Part shown: positions 1 through 8,682 of the stretch, one piece after another
Position numbering within the stretch: position 1 is the first letter of the stretch
How the letters are laid out: every line of letters starts with the position of its first letter
Assembly (NCBI GenBank): GCA_015180985.1
Contig: CP054185.1
Span: 3,315,406-3,379,405, forward strand
Length of the DNA: 64,000 nucleotides
Reading direction: 5' to 3'
From: Flammeovirgaceae bacterium
Lineage (GTDB): Bacteria; Bacteroidota; Bacteroidia; Cytophagales; Cyclobacteriaceae
The notes under the pieces: generated by a model
Databases searched by the model: none
What the model was told of the DNA's origin: nothing
Seen by the model: the letters and a program-made list of their open reading frames with translations, nothing else
Made by a program: the position numbers and the translations under genes

Positions 1-1098
1 TTTAACGGCTAAAAATCCCCACCCCAGGTCCTCGGCTTCTTCTATCTTGCCTTCTAACAAAATGTGGTTGTTGCGAGTAACCAGTTTAGTGTCACTAATC
101 AGTACATCTTCCGTTACATTGCCACACAGGTAGTCCTTACTCAATTCATCGGTAAACGGTGCAACAACCTCCCGGCCCTGTGCATCCATAAAACCAAGTT
201 TACCCTCGCGGTAAAACGGCACCAGGTAGCCGGCTTCCAGTTTTCGTACCTGGCGAATAGAGTCTGTAAGCAACCACGAAGGAATTGCTTCTTCTTTTTC
301 ACGGTACAGGTGATACAGTATATTTCTTGCCTTCATGGCATAAGCACTGCGCGGGTACTTGATCAAAAAATCTTCGAACGACTTTTTACTCCCGGAAGCC
401 GTGGTAATTTCAAATACCTGAAGTTCAACCTCCCTCCGATACGGGGTTTCCGGGTACTCGCGCAAAAATTTTTCGTACGAAGCCAGTTTTTTGTCGCGGG
501 TTTCTGCCTCATAAAGCAATTTCTGATACCGGGCATTGGCTTCAGTAGCCCGTGCGGAGGCCGGGTATTTACGGAGGTACTCACGAAAAGCCATGTACGT
601 ATTTTCTTTCAGCGCATCGAGGTAGGCTACCTCATCGCGCAATTCGGCAGCAAGCGCCCGCTGAGCAGCAAACGAAAACCGGTTTAGGAAGTCAATGTAA
701 CTCTGTTCAGTATTGAGTGCCTTGGCCCGCTGAAAAGCGGCACTGTCAATTTTTTCACGGTGCCGGATGATGATGCTGCTGTCAACCGGAAACCGCTTCA
801 TCCGTTCGCGTTGCCTGGGCGATTCAAAGTGAAAGTCAGACAGGCTAAGCAGGGCATGGTGATAGGCTGAATCAATATTAAAATCGGGATTGCCTCCTTT
901 AAAATAGAACACTGAATAAACATAATGCGCCAGGGCAGTTACCGAATCCTTGCGCATGGCTTTTTGAAGTTGTGCCCTGGCTTTGGCCCATTTTCCCTTT
1001 TGCAGGTTGGTATAGGCCAGTCGTTCCGGAATTGGTTGCGCCCATGCTAAGGATATACCTGCAAGGCAAAAACTGATAATAAGAATAAGTTGCTTCAC
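1..1098 (-). CDS. Secreted TPR-like protein with WG repeat, 3' end outside window
   Basis: An open frame of 366 codons runs from a GTG at 1098 to the left edge without a stop, so the C-terminus is missing. The GTG is chosen because it begins a clear signal peptide (KQLILIISFCLAGISLAWAQ) and no in-frame ATG lies upstream. The body is charged and helical, with repeated segments such as YREYLRKYP-like and YEKFLREYPETP, consistent with tetratricopeptide-like repeats. Near the edge there is a WG-type motif (KLGFMDAQGREVVAPF, about residues 312-327). WG-repeat proteins of Bacteroidota are usually exported and of unknown function. It is divergent from the gene at 1258. The export call is good; no specific role can be given. 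Confidence 0.75.
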   Translation of the reverse strand, partial: MKQLILIISFCLAGISLAWAQPIPERLAYTNLQKGKWAKARAQLQKAMRKDSVTALAHYVYSVFYFKGGNPDFNIDSAYHHALLSLSDFHFESPRQRERMKRFPVDSSIIIRHREKIDSAAFQRAKALNTEQSYIDFLNRFSFAAQRALAAELRDEVAYLDALKENTYMAFREYLRKYPASARATEANARYQKLLYEAETRDKKLASYEKFLREYPETPYRREVELQVFEITTASGSKKSFEDFLIKYPRSAYAMKARNILYHLYREKEEAIPSWLLTDSIRQVRKLEAGYLVPFYREGKLGFMDAQGREVVAPFTDELSKDYLCGNVTEDVLISDTKLVTRNNHILLEGKIEEAEDLGWGFLAVK

Positions 1099-1257
1099 AA
1101 ACCAGGTCCAATCACTGTTAAAACTACAAACTTTATGCTGAAGCCAATTTAGGCTGTTCGATATTGACCGTTATACCGCATAAAAGAGGCTGTGTTCATT
1201 TATCGGCATTGTGCGGTCTGATAATTTTTGTAAATTTTCAGACCCTAAACCCGTTCA

Positions 1258-2706
1258 ATGGCCAAGCTTAAAAACATCATCAAACAATTATCCGAAAAAG
1301 ATTTCAAGGCAATACACGATTCACTGATTGAAAGCAATGCCGACAAATCCGCTCACCTGCTCAAATCGCTGCGCGAGCGCCAGCTTTCCGACAATAAAAT
1401 AATGACCGAGCTGGACGTAAACGCCAACGCCTATTACACGCTGCGCTCCAGGCTTAACCTTAAAATTGAAGAGTACCTGATGCAGCAACTGGAAAGCCCG
1501 CGCACCGATGTGCTGCGCAAGGTGGCTAACATAAACGAAGTGCTGTTTACCAAAAAACGCACCATTGCCATTGCTACGCTTAAAAAACTGGAAAAGGAGC
1601 TGATTGATTACGACCTGGCCAATGAACTGACGATTATTTACAAATCGTTAAAGAAGTTAAATGTTAATTCACCCGATTATTTTCAATACTCCCAGCTTTA
1701 CAACCGGCACGTAGCCTATATGCTGGCGCTCGACAAGGCTGAAGATCTGCTGGCCGATTATTTTAAGAAATACGGAAGCTATCTGTTTAGTGGTGATGAG
1801 ATGGAAAAACTTGGTCTTTCGCTGCTGATGAAGGAAATGCAAAATGTGGCCAATCTGTACGAGTCGCACCGCTTATATGTGTACCGCAGTTGCATGCATG
1901 TTTTCCACCGGTTGTTTGTAGAACCCGATGAAACCCTGGAGCCCGATGCGGAAGGGATTGAGGATATATTTGATAAGGTTCAGAAAATTTTCGACAGCTA
2001 TAACCTCGATGCCATATATTATCACCTGAACCTGGTGTTTGAGTTTTTAAAACTGGAGTACTACAACCATTACAAAGTATACCGGCAAGCCGAGAAATTT
2101 TATGAAGAGGTTAATGATGCTGTGGGTAATCTGCTGTCAAACTATTCAACATATACATTCCCCGCACAATTTCTTATTTCAAAACTGGAGCGAAGCCTGC
2201 GGCTGGGCACCGAAGCCGAGTTATATGCTGAAAGCGAAACCGGCCTTATGGATTATGAAGTGGATATTCAGGATGTACCCCGGCATGTAATATTTGTTGT
2301 TTACAAAGCGCTGGCCGCTTACTATGCAGGTAAGTACGATGAGGCTGCACGCCTGATCAACAACCTGCTTAACGAAGTGAGTATGAAGAAGCATCCGTTT
2401 GCCCTGCTGGAGGTAAAATCCATCCTGGCGTTGCAATACGTGCTGATGCGCGACTATGAATTATTCAATCAGTTATCCAACAGCATCCAGCGGCAAATCC
2501 GAACCTACGGCAAAGAAAGTTGTGAGAACATCCTTTTGTTTTTAAAGATTCTGAAAATATCAACCAGCGAGGCCAAGCGTGAGAAAGTAAAAAAGATCAA
2601 TGCCGTAATTCCGAAACTCAGGCAGCAGTCCGTGCCTTATTTTGCTCCCACCCTGCTGATTAAACTCGATGAAAAACTAATTAAAAACCTGACGGAGTTT
2701 GAGTAG
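1258..2706 (+). CDS. Conserved hypothetical helical protein
   Basis: This frame encodes 482 residues starting at ATG 1258 (MAKLKNIIKQLSEKDF). It has no signal peptide and no membrane segment, so it should be cytoplasmic. The sequence is rich in Leu, Tyr, Lys and Glu, with long amphipathic helices. The second half (about 220-460) has repeated ALAAYYAGKYDEAARLI-like units that resemble TPR helices. The N-terminal 70 residues look like a separate small helical domain. I do not recognise a named family. Its stop is 3 bp from the stop of the convergent response regulator. A protein-interaction role is an inference from the repeats only. Confidence 0.75.
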   Translation: MAKLKNIIKQLSEKDFKAIHDSLIESNADKSAHLLKSLRERQLSDNKIMTELDVNANAYYTLRSRLNLKIEEYLMQQLESPRTDVLRKVANINEVLFTKKRTIAIATLKKLEKELIDYDLANELTIIYKSLKKLNVNSPDYFQYSQLYNRHVAYMLALDKAEDLLADYFKKYGSYLFSGDEMEKLGLSLLMKEMQNVANLYESHRLYVYRSCMHVFHRLFVEPDETLEPDAEGIEDIFDKVQKIFDSYNLDAIYYHLNLVFEFLKLEYYNHYKVYRQAEKFYEEVNDAVGNLLSNYSTYTFPAQFLISKLERSLRLGTEAELYAESETGLMDYEVDIQDVPRHVIFVVYKALAAYYAGKYDEAARLINNLLNEVSMKKHPFALLEVKSILALQYVLMRDYELFNQLSNSIQRQIRTYGKESCENILLFLKILKISTSEAKREKVKKINAVIPKLRQQSVPYFAPTLLIKLDEKLIKNLTEFE

Positions 2707-2708
2707 CC

Positions 2709-3116
2709 TTACAAATCAAGTTTGATGATGTTTTCGTGTGTGAGGGGTTTGTTGAGGTACAACTTTACGTTTTCGTATTTTTTTGAGCGGCTGAAGTCCT
2801 GCGGGTTGATGGAAGAGGTGAGCATCACAATCTTACATTTCTTTTTTGCCGTATTACTCAGTTTTTCGAACTCCTCCAGAAACTGAAAGCCATCCATCAA
2901 TGGCATGTCAATATCCAGAAAAATAATATCGGGGAGCACTTTATCAGCAACATCCAGGCGTTCCATATTGCGCAAGAATTCAATGGCGCTTTTAGCCCCG
3001 GTGTGGGTATAAATGTTTTCGGTGATGGACGCTGCCTCAATCATTTTCTGGTTGATGAGGTTATCAATCTCATTGTCGTCAATCAGCATTACGGTTCGGT
3101 ATTTTTTACCAGCCAT
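2709..3116 (-). CDS. Stand-alone response regulator receiver domain protein
   Basis: The product is 135 residues and consists only of a CheY-like receiver domain. The acidic pair is D13/D14 (LIDDNE), the phospho-acceptor is D68 (FLDIDMP), the switch residue is T100 (MLTSS) and the conserved lysine is K123 (NKP). The domain is therefore complete and should be phosphorylatable. There is no output domain, so it probably acts by protein-protein contact or as a phosphate carrier. No histidine kinase is adjacent. The subtype with an insertion before the acceptor Asp is common as an orphan in Bacteroidota. Confidence 0.92.
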   Translation of the reverse strand: MAGKKYRTVMLIDDNEIDNLINQKMIEAASITENIYTHTGAKSAIEFLRNMERLDVADKVLPDIIFLDIDMPLMDGFQFLEEFEKLSNTAKKKCKIVMLTSSINPQDFSRSKKYENVKLYLNKPLTHENIIKLDL

Positions 3117-3170
3117 GGGGTTTAAGAATTAGGTATTAAAAATAGGTGTTAATGGTTAATTTACAAGGCG

Positions 3171-4709
3171 CTACACCCCAAATTTAATACCTTGTGCCAG
3201 CGGCAACGTGTTGCCGTAATTAATGGTGTTGGTTTGCCTGCGCATGTACACCTTCCAGGCATCCGAACCGGACTCTCTTCCGCCACCGGTTTCTTTTTCA
3301 CCGCCAAAAGCCCCGCCAATTTCAGCACCTGATGTTCCGATATTCACGTTGGCAATGCCACAGTCAGAACCTGTGTGTGATAAAAACTGCTCCATCTCCT
3401 GCATGTGGGTGGTCATGATGGCCGAGGATAGTCCCTGCTTCACACCGTTCTGGTAAGCAATGGCTTCATCAAGTGTTTTATACTTAATGAGGTATAAAAC
3501 AGGCGCAAAGGTTTCTTGCTGCACAATGGAGAAATGATTTTTTACTTCGGCAATGGCAGGCTTAACGTAACAACCCGATTCGTAACCTTTGCCGGTAAGT
3601 ACACCGCCTTCAACCAGAAACTTTCCGCCTTCCTTTACAATTTTTTTCAACGCCTCCTGGTACAAGGCTACAGCCTGTTTATCGATAAGCGGCCCAACAT
3701 GATTGGATGAATCCAACGGGTTACCAATTTTTAATTGCGAATAGGCCTTGCGAAGTTTTTCTTTAACCGCAGGGTACACTTTTTCATGAACAATAAGCCT
3801 GCGGGTGGTGGTGCATCGCTGGCCGGCTGTACCCACCGCGCCAAACAACGCACCGCGAATGGCCATATCCAGATTGGCATGCTGTGAGATAATAATGGCG
3901 TTGTTGCCCCCCAGTTCGAGCAAGGCACGCCCCAGGCGTTCGCTCACGGTTTTACCAACCGCTTTGCCCATGCGTACCGAACCGGTGGCTGATATGAGCG
4001 GGATCCGTTCATCTTGCGCCAGCAGCTGGCCAACCGTTGCATCGCCATTAACAATGCAGGATACACCTTCGGGCACATTATTTTTTGTAAATACTTCTGC
4101 AACAATATGCTGGCAGGCAATACTGCAAAGCGGTGTTTTTTCCGAGGGTTTCCAGATGCACGTGTCACCACACACCCAGGCAATCATGGCATTCCACGAC
4201 CATACAGCCACCGGAAAATTAAATGCCGAGATGATACCCACCACGCCCAGCGGATGATACTGTTCATACATCCGGTGGTGCGGGCGTTCGCTGTGCATGG
4301 TAAAACCGTGCAACTGCCGCGAAAGGCCTACGGCAAAATCGCAGATGTCAATCATCTCCTGCACTTCGCCCAGCCCTTCCTGGTACGACTTGCCCATCTC
4401 GTACGAAACCAGTTTCCCCAGGGGCTCCTTGTACTTGCGCAACGCTTCACCAACCTGGCGCACAATTTCACCACGCCTGGGTGCCGGCCATTGGCGCCAC
4501 TCCAAAAAGGCCCTGTGTGCCTGCTTAACTACTGCCTCAACCGATTTTTCATCGGCAGAAAAAACAGAACCAATCAACTTGCCATCAACCGGTGAAACGG
4601 ATTTGAGCGGCCTGCTTGTTTTGTATGATTTCTTTCCGGTTGAAACACCGGGATTGGTTTTATTTACGCCCAACGTACTGAGGGCGTCCTGAATTCCGAA
4701 TGCATCCAT
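3171..4709 (-). CDS. Aldehyde dehydrogenase, ALDH7 (alpha-aminoadipic semialdehyde dehydrogenase) type
   Basis: A full-length 512-residue NAD(P)-dependent aldehyde dehydrogenase. The oxyanion Asn is N164 (AFNFP), the cofactor lysine is K187 (WKPSE), the general base is E265 in ELGGNNA and the nucleophile is C299 in GQRCTTTRR. The ELGGNNAII and GQRCTTTRRL blocks are characteristic of the ALDH7/antiquitin family, which oxidises L-2-aminoadipate-6-semialdehyde in lysine breakdown and also handles betaine or lipid aldehydes. No other lysine-degradation gene is adjacent, so the substrate is assigned by family only. Start ATG 4709 gives the normal family length. Confidence 0.9.
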   Translation of the reverse strand: MDAFGIQDALSTLGVNKTNPGVSTGKKSYKTSRPLKSVSPVDGKLIGSVFSADEKSVEAVVKQAHRAFLEWRQWPAPRRGEIVRQVGEALRKYKEPLGKLVSYEMGKSYQEGLGEVQEMIDICDFAVGLSRQLHGFTMHSERPHHRMYEQYHPLGVVGIISAFNFPVAVWSWNAMIAWVCGDTCIWKPSEKTPLCSIACQHIVAEVFTKNNVPEGVSCIVNGDATVGQLLAQDERIPLISATGSVRMGKAVGKTVSERLGRALLELGGNNAIIISQHANLDMAIRGALFGAVGTAGQRCTTTRRLIVHEKVYPAVKEKLRKAYSQLKIGNPLDSSNHVGPLIDKQAVALYQEALKKIVKEGGKFLVEGGVLTGKGYESGCYVKPAIAEVKNHFSIVQQETFAPVLYLIKYKTLDEAIAYQNGVKQGLSSAIMTTHMQEMEQFLSHTGSDCGIANVNIGTSGAEIGGAFGGEKETGGGRESGSDAWKVYMRRQTNTINYGNTLPLAQGIKFGV

Positions 4710-4745
4710 GATATCGGCTTATTTTGCCGCCACAAAACTACATTT

Positions 4746-6167
4746 TTACCACTCGATTCCGTATGATTTTTTTTCACCATTTAAATAATACCCTTCCAGC
4801 AAAATGCCTCCCTTTTTGTACTGCAGCATTCGGTTAAAATCCTGCACATTGTCTACCGGCACTTTATCCAAAAAACCGATAACAAATCCTCTCTGTACAC
4901 CCGCTTCCCTCCACTTTCCCTCGGCAGCCGTCACCAATACCCCGCCTTCCAGGTTAAGCCGGGCTAACTCGTTCAGGGGTACATCTTCCAACATGAGTCC
5001 CTCGGCAGTATCTGGAATGTCCTTAACCTGCACTCCTTCCTTACCAGAGTTGTCCTTAAGGCGCGCAGAGACCTGAGCCGTTTTACCACTGCGAATAAAC
5101 GTTACCGTTACCGCTTTACCGGGACGCTTGCGTGCAACCCACTCCTGCAATTCAGAAACCGAGTTTACCTGGTGATCATCAATTGCTGTAATCACATCAC
5201 CCTCGATAATGCCCGACTCTTCGGCCGCACTGCCCCGGTTAACGCGCCTTACCAATACGCCCTGGCTGGTGCCAAGATTCAACTGTTCGGCTATTGTCGC
5301 ATCTACATTTTCGATTTGGACACCCAGCAAACCGCGTTGCACCTGGCCGTACTCTAGCAAATCATCCATTACCTTTTTAACCAGGCTAACCGGAATAGCA
5401 AACGAATATCCGGCATACTGCCCTGTTGAGGTTGCAATAGCCGTATTAATGCCAATAAGGTCACCATTTAAATTAACCAGTGCACCACCGCTGTTGCCGG
5501 GGTTCACGGCTGCATCGGTTTGAATGAACGATTCGATTTGCAGGTTGTTCCTGTCGCGGAGCACACCGATGTTTCGTGCCTTAGCGCTGACAATACCAGC
5601 TGTTACCGTAGAGGTCAGGTCGAAAGGATTGCCAATAGCCAGCACCCATTCGCCCGGGCGCACGTTATCGGAATTACCATACCGGATAAACGGTAAATTT
5701 TTAGCCCGTACTTTTAGCAAGGCCAAATCGGTACTTGGATCCGTGCCCACAACCTTGGCGTAAAAACGTTGGTTATTATTCAACACCACCTCGATGTTGG
5801 TGGCATCTTCAACTACGTGATTGTTGGTAACAATATATCCGTCATCTGTAATAATTACCCCCGAACCTGACGAGCGCATGGGCGAGCGGTAATAATACTC
5901 CAGCGGATTCAGGCTGAAAGCCCCCGGACCATATGATGTACGGATATGCACCACCCCGGCAATCACCTTATCGGAAGCAGTTAAAAAATTTAATTCTTTC
6001 GGAACGCGATAACCCGAATCGGTTGCCAGGCCGGTTAAAGCAATCTGCCGTTGTTCAATAGACTGGTAAGAAGGTTCATCTTTACTAAAATATAAATTGG
6101 TTAACAAGGAGCCAACCACACCACCCACTACAGCCGCCACCAGCACAAATAAATACACACGCTTCAT
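4746..6167 (-). CDS. htrA: HtrA/Deg-type periplasmic serine protease with two PDZ domains
   Basis: I place the start at ATG 6167, which begins a typical anchor (MKRVYLFVLVAAVVGGVVG); an in-frame TTG at 6191 would only add eight residues. The 473-residue product has the trypsin-like triad H117 (NNHVV), D147 (STDLALLKV) and S226 (PGNSGGAL). Two PDZ domains follow, at roughly 265-350 and 375-465. The N-terminal helix should hold it at the outer face of the inner membrane. The family degrades or refolds damaged envelope proteins. It lies next to hsp20, so two protein-quality genes are side by side, but a terminator separates them. Confidence 0.93.
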   Translation of the reverse strand: MKRVYLFVLVAAVVGGVVGSLLTNLYFSKDEPSYQSIEQRQIALTGLATDSGYRVPKELNFLTASDKVIAGVVHIRTSYGPGAFSLNPLEYYYRSPMRSSGSGVIITDDGYIVTNNHVVEDATNIEVVLNNNQRFYAKVVGTDPSTDLALLKVRAKNLPFIRYGNSDNVRPGEWVLAIGNPFDLTSTVTAGIVSAKARNIGVLRDRNNLQIESFIQTDAAVNPGNSGGALVNLNGDLIGINTAIATSTGQYAGYSFAIPVSLVKKVMDDLLEYGQVQRGLLGVQIENVDATIAEQLNLGTSQGVLVRRVNRGSAAEESGIIEGDVITAIDDHQVNSVSELQEWVARKRPGKAVTVTFIRSGKTAQVSARLKDNSGKEGVQVKDIPDTAEGLMLEDVPLNELARLNLEGGVLVTAAEGKWREAGVQRGFVIGFLDKVPVDNVQDFNRMLQYKKGGILLEGYYLNGEKKSYGIEW

Positions 6168-6244
6168 ACCTGCACCGTTTACAATTTTCAAAAAGAAAGT
6201 TAGCAGAAATTATCCGGAATAAACGCTGGATTTACCCGAAGTTA

Positions 6245-6280
6245 AATAAAAAAGCCCGGCCGGCTGGCAACGGACGGGCT
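6245..6280 (-). terminator. Rho-independent terminator of hsp20
   Basis: Read on the minus strand, AGCCCG and CGGGCT form a GC-rich stem (6275-6280 with 6253-6258). It is followed directly by a run of T (complement of 6247-6252). It lies 22 bp past the hsp20 stop and before the HtrA gene. Confidence 0.75.
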
Positions 6281-6302
6281 GCAAAAACTAACCTATGGTT
6301 GA

Positions 6303-6743
6303 TTAGTCAATCTTAATGCTGGTCTTCAGGGTTTTCTTCTCATCCTTGGGCACGGTAATCTCCAAAATGCCATTTACATACTTCGCGCTGATTTTAGCGC
6401 TGTTGATGTTTTCGGGTAATGAGAAGGAACGGCTGAAGGTTCCATACTGGGTTTCGATTGAATGAAAATTGTTTTCATTCTTTTCCTGTGTGAACTTGCG
6501 TTCACCGCTGATGGTCATGTAATTTTCATTCAGGTCGATTTTAAAATCTTCCTTGTTCATGCCCGGCACGGCAACATGGATTTGGTAAGCCTTGTCGTTT
6601 TCCATGATGTCCACACGGGGCACAAACGAGTAAGACGATCCGCCTGAGCGGGTGAGCGTGTCGTTAAAAAAGCGGTCAATCAGGTTGCTGAAGGAAGTCG
6701 GTACGAAATCGTTCAGCGTGGTGTTATAGCGTATCAGGTTCAT
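6303..6743 (-). CDS. Small heat shock protein, Hsp20/alpha-crystallin family
   Basis: A 146-residue ATP-independent holdase chaperone. The alpha-crystallin domain spans about residues 42-146, beginning at PRVDIMENDKAY. The conserved VAVPGMNKEDFKID strand pair and the LPENINSAKISAKYVNGIL region with the GIL/I motif are present. The short C-terminal tail has an IKI-like element. Such proteins bind unfolded proteins during heat or oxidative stress and form oligomers in the cytoplasm. The gene is monocistronic between a terminator and the divergent symporter. I see no convincing CIRCE element upstream. Confidence 0.95.
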   Translation of the reverse strand: MNLIRYNTTLNDFVPTSFSNLIDRFFNDTLTRSGGSSYSFVPRVDIMENDKAYQIHVAVPGMNKEDFKIDLNENYMTISGERKFTQEKNENNFHSIETQYGTFSRSFSLPENINSAKISAKYVNGILEITVPKDEKKTLKTSIKID

Positions 6744-6986
6744 AGTTGTAAAGTTTATGGTTCAACATTCATTTTATTCGTACTCAACCCCACTCAGAAA
6801 AAGTATGCCGATAGAATTTTCAGGTCATAATGGCATAAAATGAGTACTTATCGGGTAACTAATAGGTCATTATGTCTTAAAACCCCTTCAGGCCAGGTGA
6901 GTTCATAAGCCTTACCAACCGCTAAAATCTCTGCAAAACATTATGATCAATGCTTATCTTTCAGTTTAAAGTATAGCTATCCGCCT

Positions 6987-8672
6987 ATGAACCTGTCCAC
7001 TTTAGATGCGCTTGTTTTCATTTCATACTGTGCTTTAATCCTGGGCATCGGCCTGTATGTTTCGCGCGACAAAAAGGGTCACCAAAAAAATGCTGAAGAT
7101 TACTTTTTGGCCGGCAAATCATTACCGTGGTGGGCCATAGGCGCTTCGCTGATTGCAGCCAATATTTCGGCCGAGCAGTTTATCGGCATGTCGGGTTCCG
7201 GGTTCGCTATCGGCCTGGCCATAGCCTCGTACGAATGGATGGCTGCTATTACTTTACTCATTGTAGGAAAATATTTCCTGCCGATTTTCATCAGCAAAGG
7301 GATCTACACCATTCCGGAGTTTGTGGAAAAACGCTTTAGCACCAACCTGAAAACAATACTGGCGGTTTTCTGGATTGCGTTGTTTGTCTTTGTAAACCTG
7401 ACCTCAGTAATGTACCTGGGTGCCCGGGCGATGGACACCGTGATGGGAAGCGGTGACGGCAGCCTGATGGTATATGCTATTGTTGGCCTGGGCCTGTTTG
7501 CAGCCGCTTACTCACTTTACGGGGGCCTTTCGGCCGTTGCATGGACGGATGTGGTACAGGTAGTTTTACTGATTGCTGGCGGATTGATCACTACCTTCCT
7601 CGCTCTGCAACATGTATCGCCTACAGGCAACATCTGGGATGGATTTGCGCACATTTATCAGGTGGTACCCGAAAAATTTTCGATGATACTATCCAAGGGA
7701 GAAATTATTACCCCCGATGGCAAAGATGCCTGGTGGGATTTACCCGGCCTGTCCGTGTTGCTTGGCGGAATGTGGGTGGCCAACATTTACTACTGGGGTT
7801 TTAACCAATACATCATTCAGCGGACATTAGCCGCCAAAAGCATTGATGAATCGCAGAAAGGAATTGTATTTGCTGCTTTCCTGAAACTTATTATTCCGCT
7901 GATCGTGGTTATTCCCGGCATCATTGCATATGTTCTGAATGCTGATGCAGGCGGAACGTTAAATGCCGGAACCGTTGATCCCAGCTTCCTGACTAAAGAA
8001 GGCGCCATTGCCAATGACAATGCCGCACCGTGGCTGATAAAAAGTTTTGTTCCGGTTGGGTTAAAGGGGCTGGTGCTGGCTGCACTGGCTGCCGCCATTG
8101 TTTCCTCGCTGGCATCCATGCTCAATTCAACAGCCACCATTTTCACCATGGATATTTACCGGCCGTATGTCAATAAAAATGCGTCCGACAAACAAACCGT
8201 TCGGGTTGGCAGGATAACAGCAGCCGTAGCCCTTGTAATTGCCATGCTCATTGCCCCGATGTTGGGTAACCTGGGGCAGGCGTTTCAGTTTATTCAGGAA
8301 TATACCGGAGTAGTCAGCCCGGGTATTCTGGCGGTATTTCTGGCCGGGTTATTCTTTAAAAAAGCTACCAACAACGGGGCCATTTGGGGCGTAGTGGCCT
8401 CCATACCCATTGCCTTGTACTTTAAAGTGGCACCCAACGGGTGGTCAGACGCGGCTGTTTTTGTAAACATTCCTTTTCTGGATCAGATGTTTGCCACGGC
8501 CTTACTTTCACTTGCCATTATTGTCGCGATAAGCCTGGCAGAAGGTAAGGGCAAAGCAAATGAAAAAGGGATTCACTTAACAGCCGGCCTGTTTAAAACC
8601 AGCCCGGCTTTTACCATTGGGGCAACCATTGTGCTGCTAATCTGCGCAGTATTGTACGCGGTTTTTTGGTAA
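6987..8672 (+). CDS. Sodium/sugar symporter, SSS family (SGLT-like)
   Basis: A 561-residue inner-membrane protein with about 13-14 hydrophobic helices. The N-terminal block YFLAGKSLPWW followed by AIGASLIAANISAEQFIG is the hallmark of SGLT-type members of the solute:sodium symporter family. GIYTIPEFVEKRF and the SLASMLNSTATIFTMDIYRP block are also typical. The family couples Na+ entry to uptake of sugars or other small solutes. It converges on the GH3 gene with 10 bp between stops, so import of glucose or sophorose released by the neighbouring polysaccharide locus is likely, though inferred from position. Confidence 0.9.
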   Translation: MNLSTLDALVFISYCALILGIGLYVSRDKKGHQKNAEDYFLAGKSLPWWAIGASLIAANISAEQFIGMSGSGFAIGLAIASYEWMAAITLLIVGKYFLPIFISKGIYTIPEFVEKRFSTNLKTILAVFWIALFVFVNLTSVMYLGARAMDTVMGSGDGSLMVYAIVGLGLFAAAYSLYGGLSAVAWTDVVQVVLLIAGGLITTFLALQHVSPTGNIWDGFAHIYQVVPEKFSMILSKGEIITPDGKDAWWDLPGLSVLLGGMWVANIYYWGFNQYIIQRTLAAKSIDESQKGIVFAAFLKLIIPLIVVIPGIIAYVLNADAGGTLNAGTVDPSFLTKEGAIANDNAAPWLIKSFVPVGLKGLVLAALAAAIVSSLASMLNSTATIFTMDIYRPYVNKNASDKQTVRVGRITAAVALVIAMLIAPMLGNLGQAFQFIQEYTGVVSPGILAVFLAGLFFKKATNNGAIWGVVASIPIALYFKVAPNGWSDAAVFVNIPFLDQMFATALLSLAIIVAISLAEGKGKANEKGIHLTAGLFKTSPAFTIGATIVLLICAVLYAVFW

Positions 8673-8682
8673 AAAGTAAAAA

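Noticed and set aside
64..687. Plus-strand frame of 207 codons at the left end
   Set aside because: It is antisense to the WG-repeat gene, which has a signal peptide, a family motif and an unbroken frame of 366 codons.
3805..4595. Plus-strand frames of 131-193 codons over the ALDH7 gene
   Set aside because: Antisense shadows of a complete enzyme with all catalytic residues.
6744..6986. CIRCE or sigma-54 element upstream of hsp20
   Set aside because: Only partial similarities (GAGTAC, TGGCAT); no inverted GAGTGC pairs and no GG/GC spacing.
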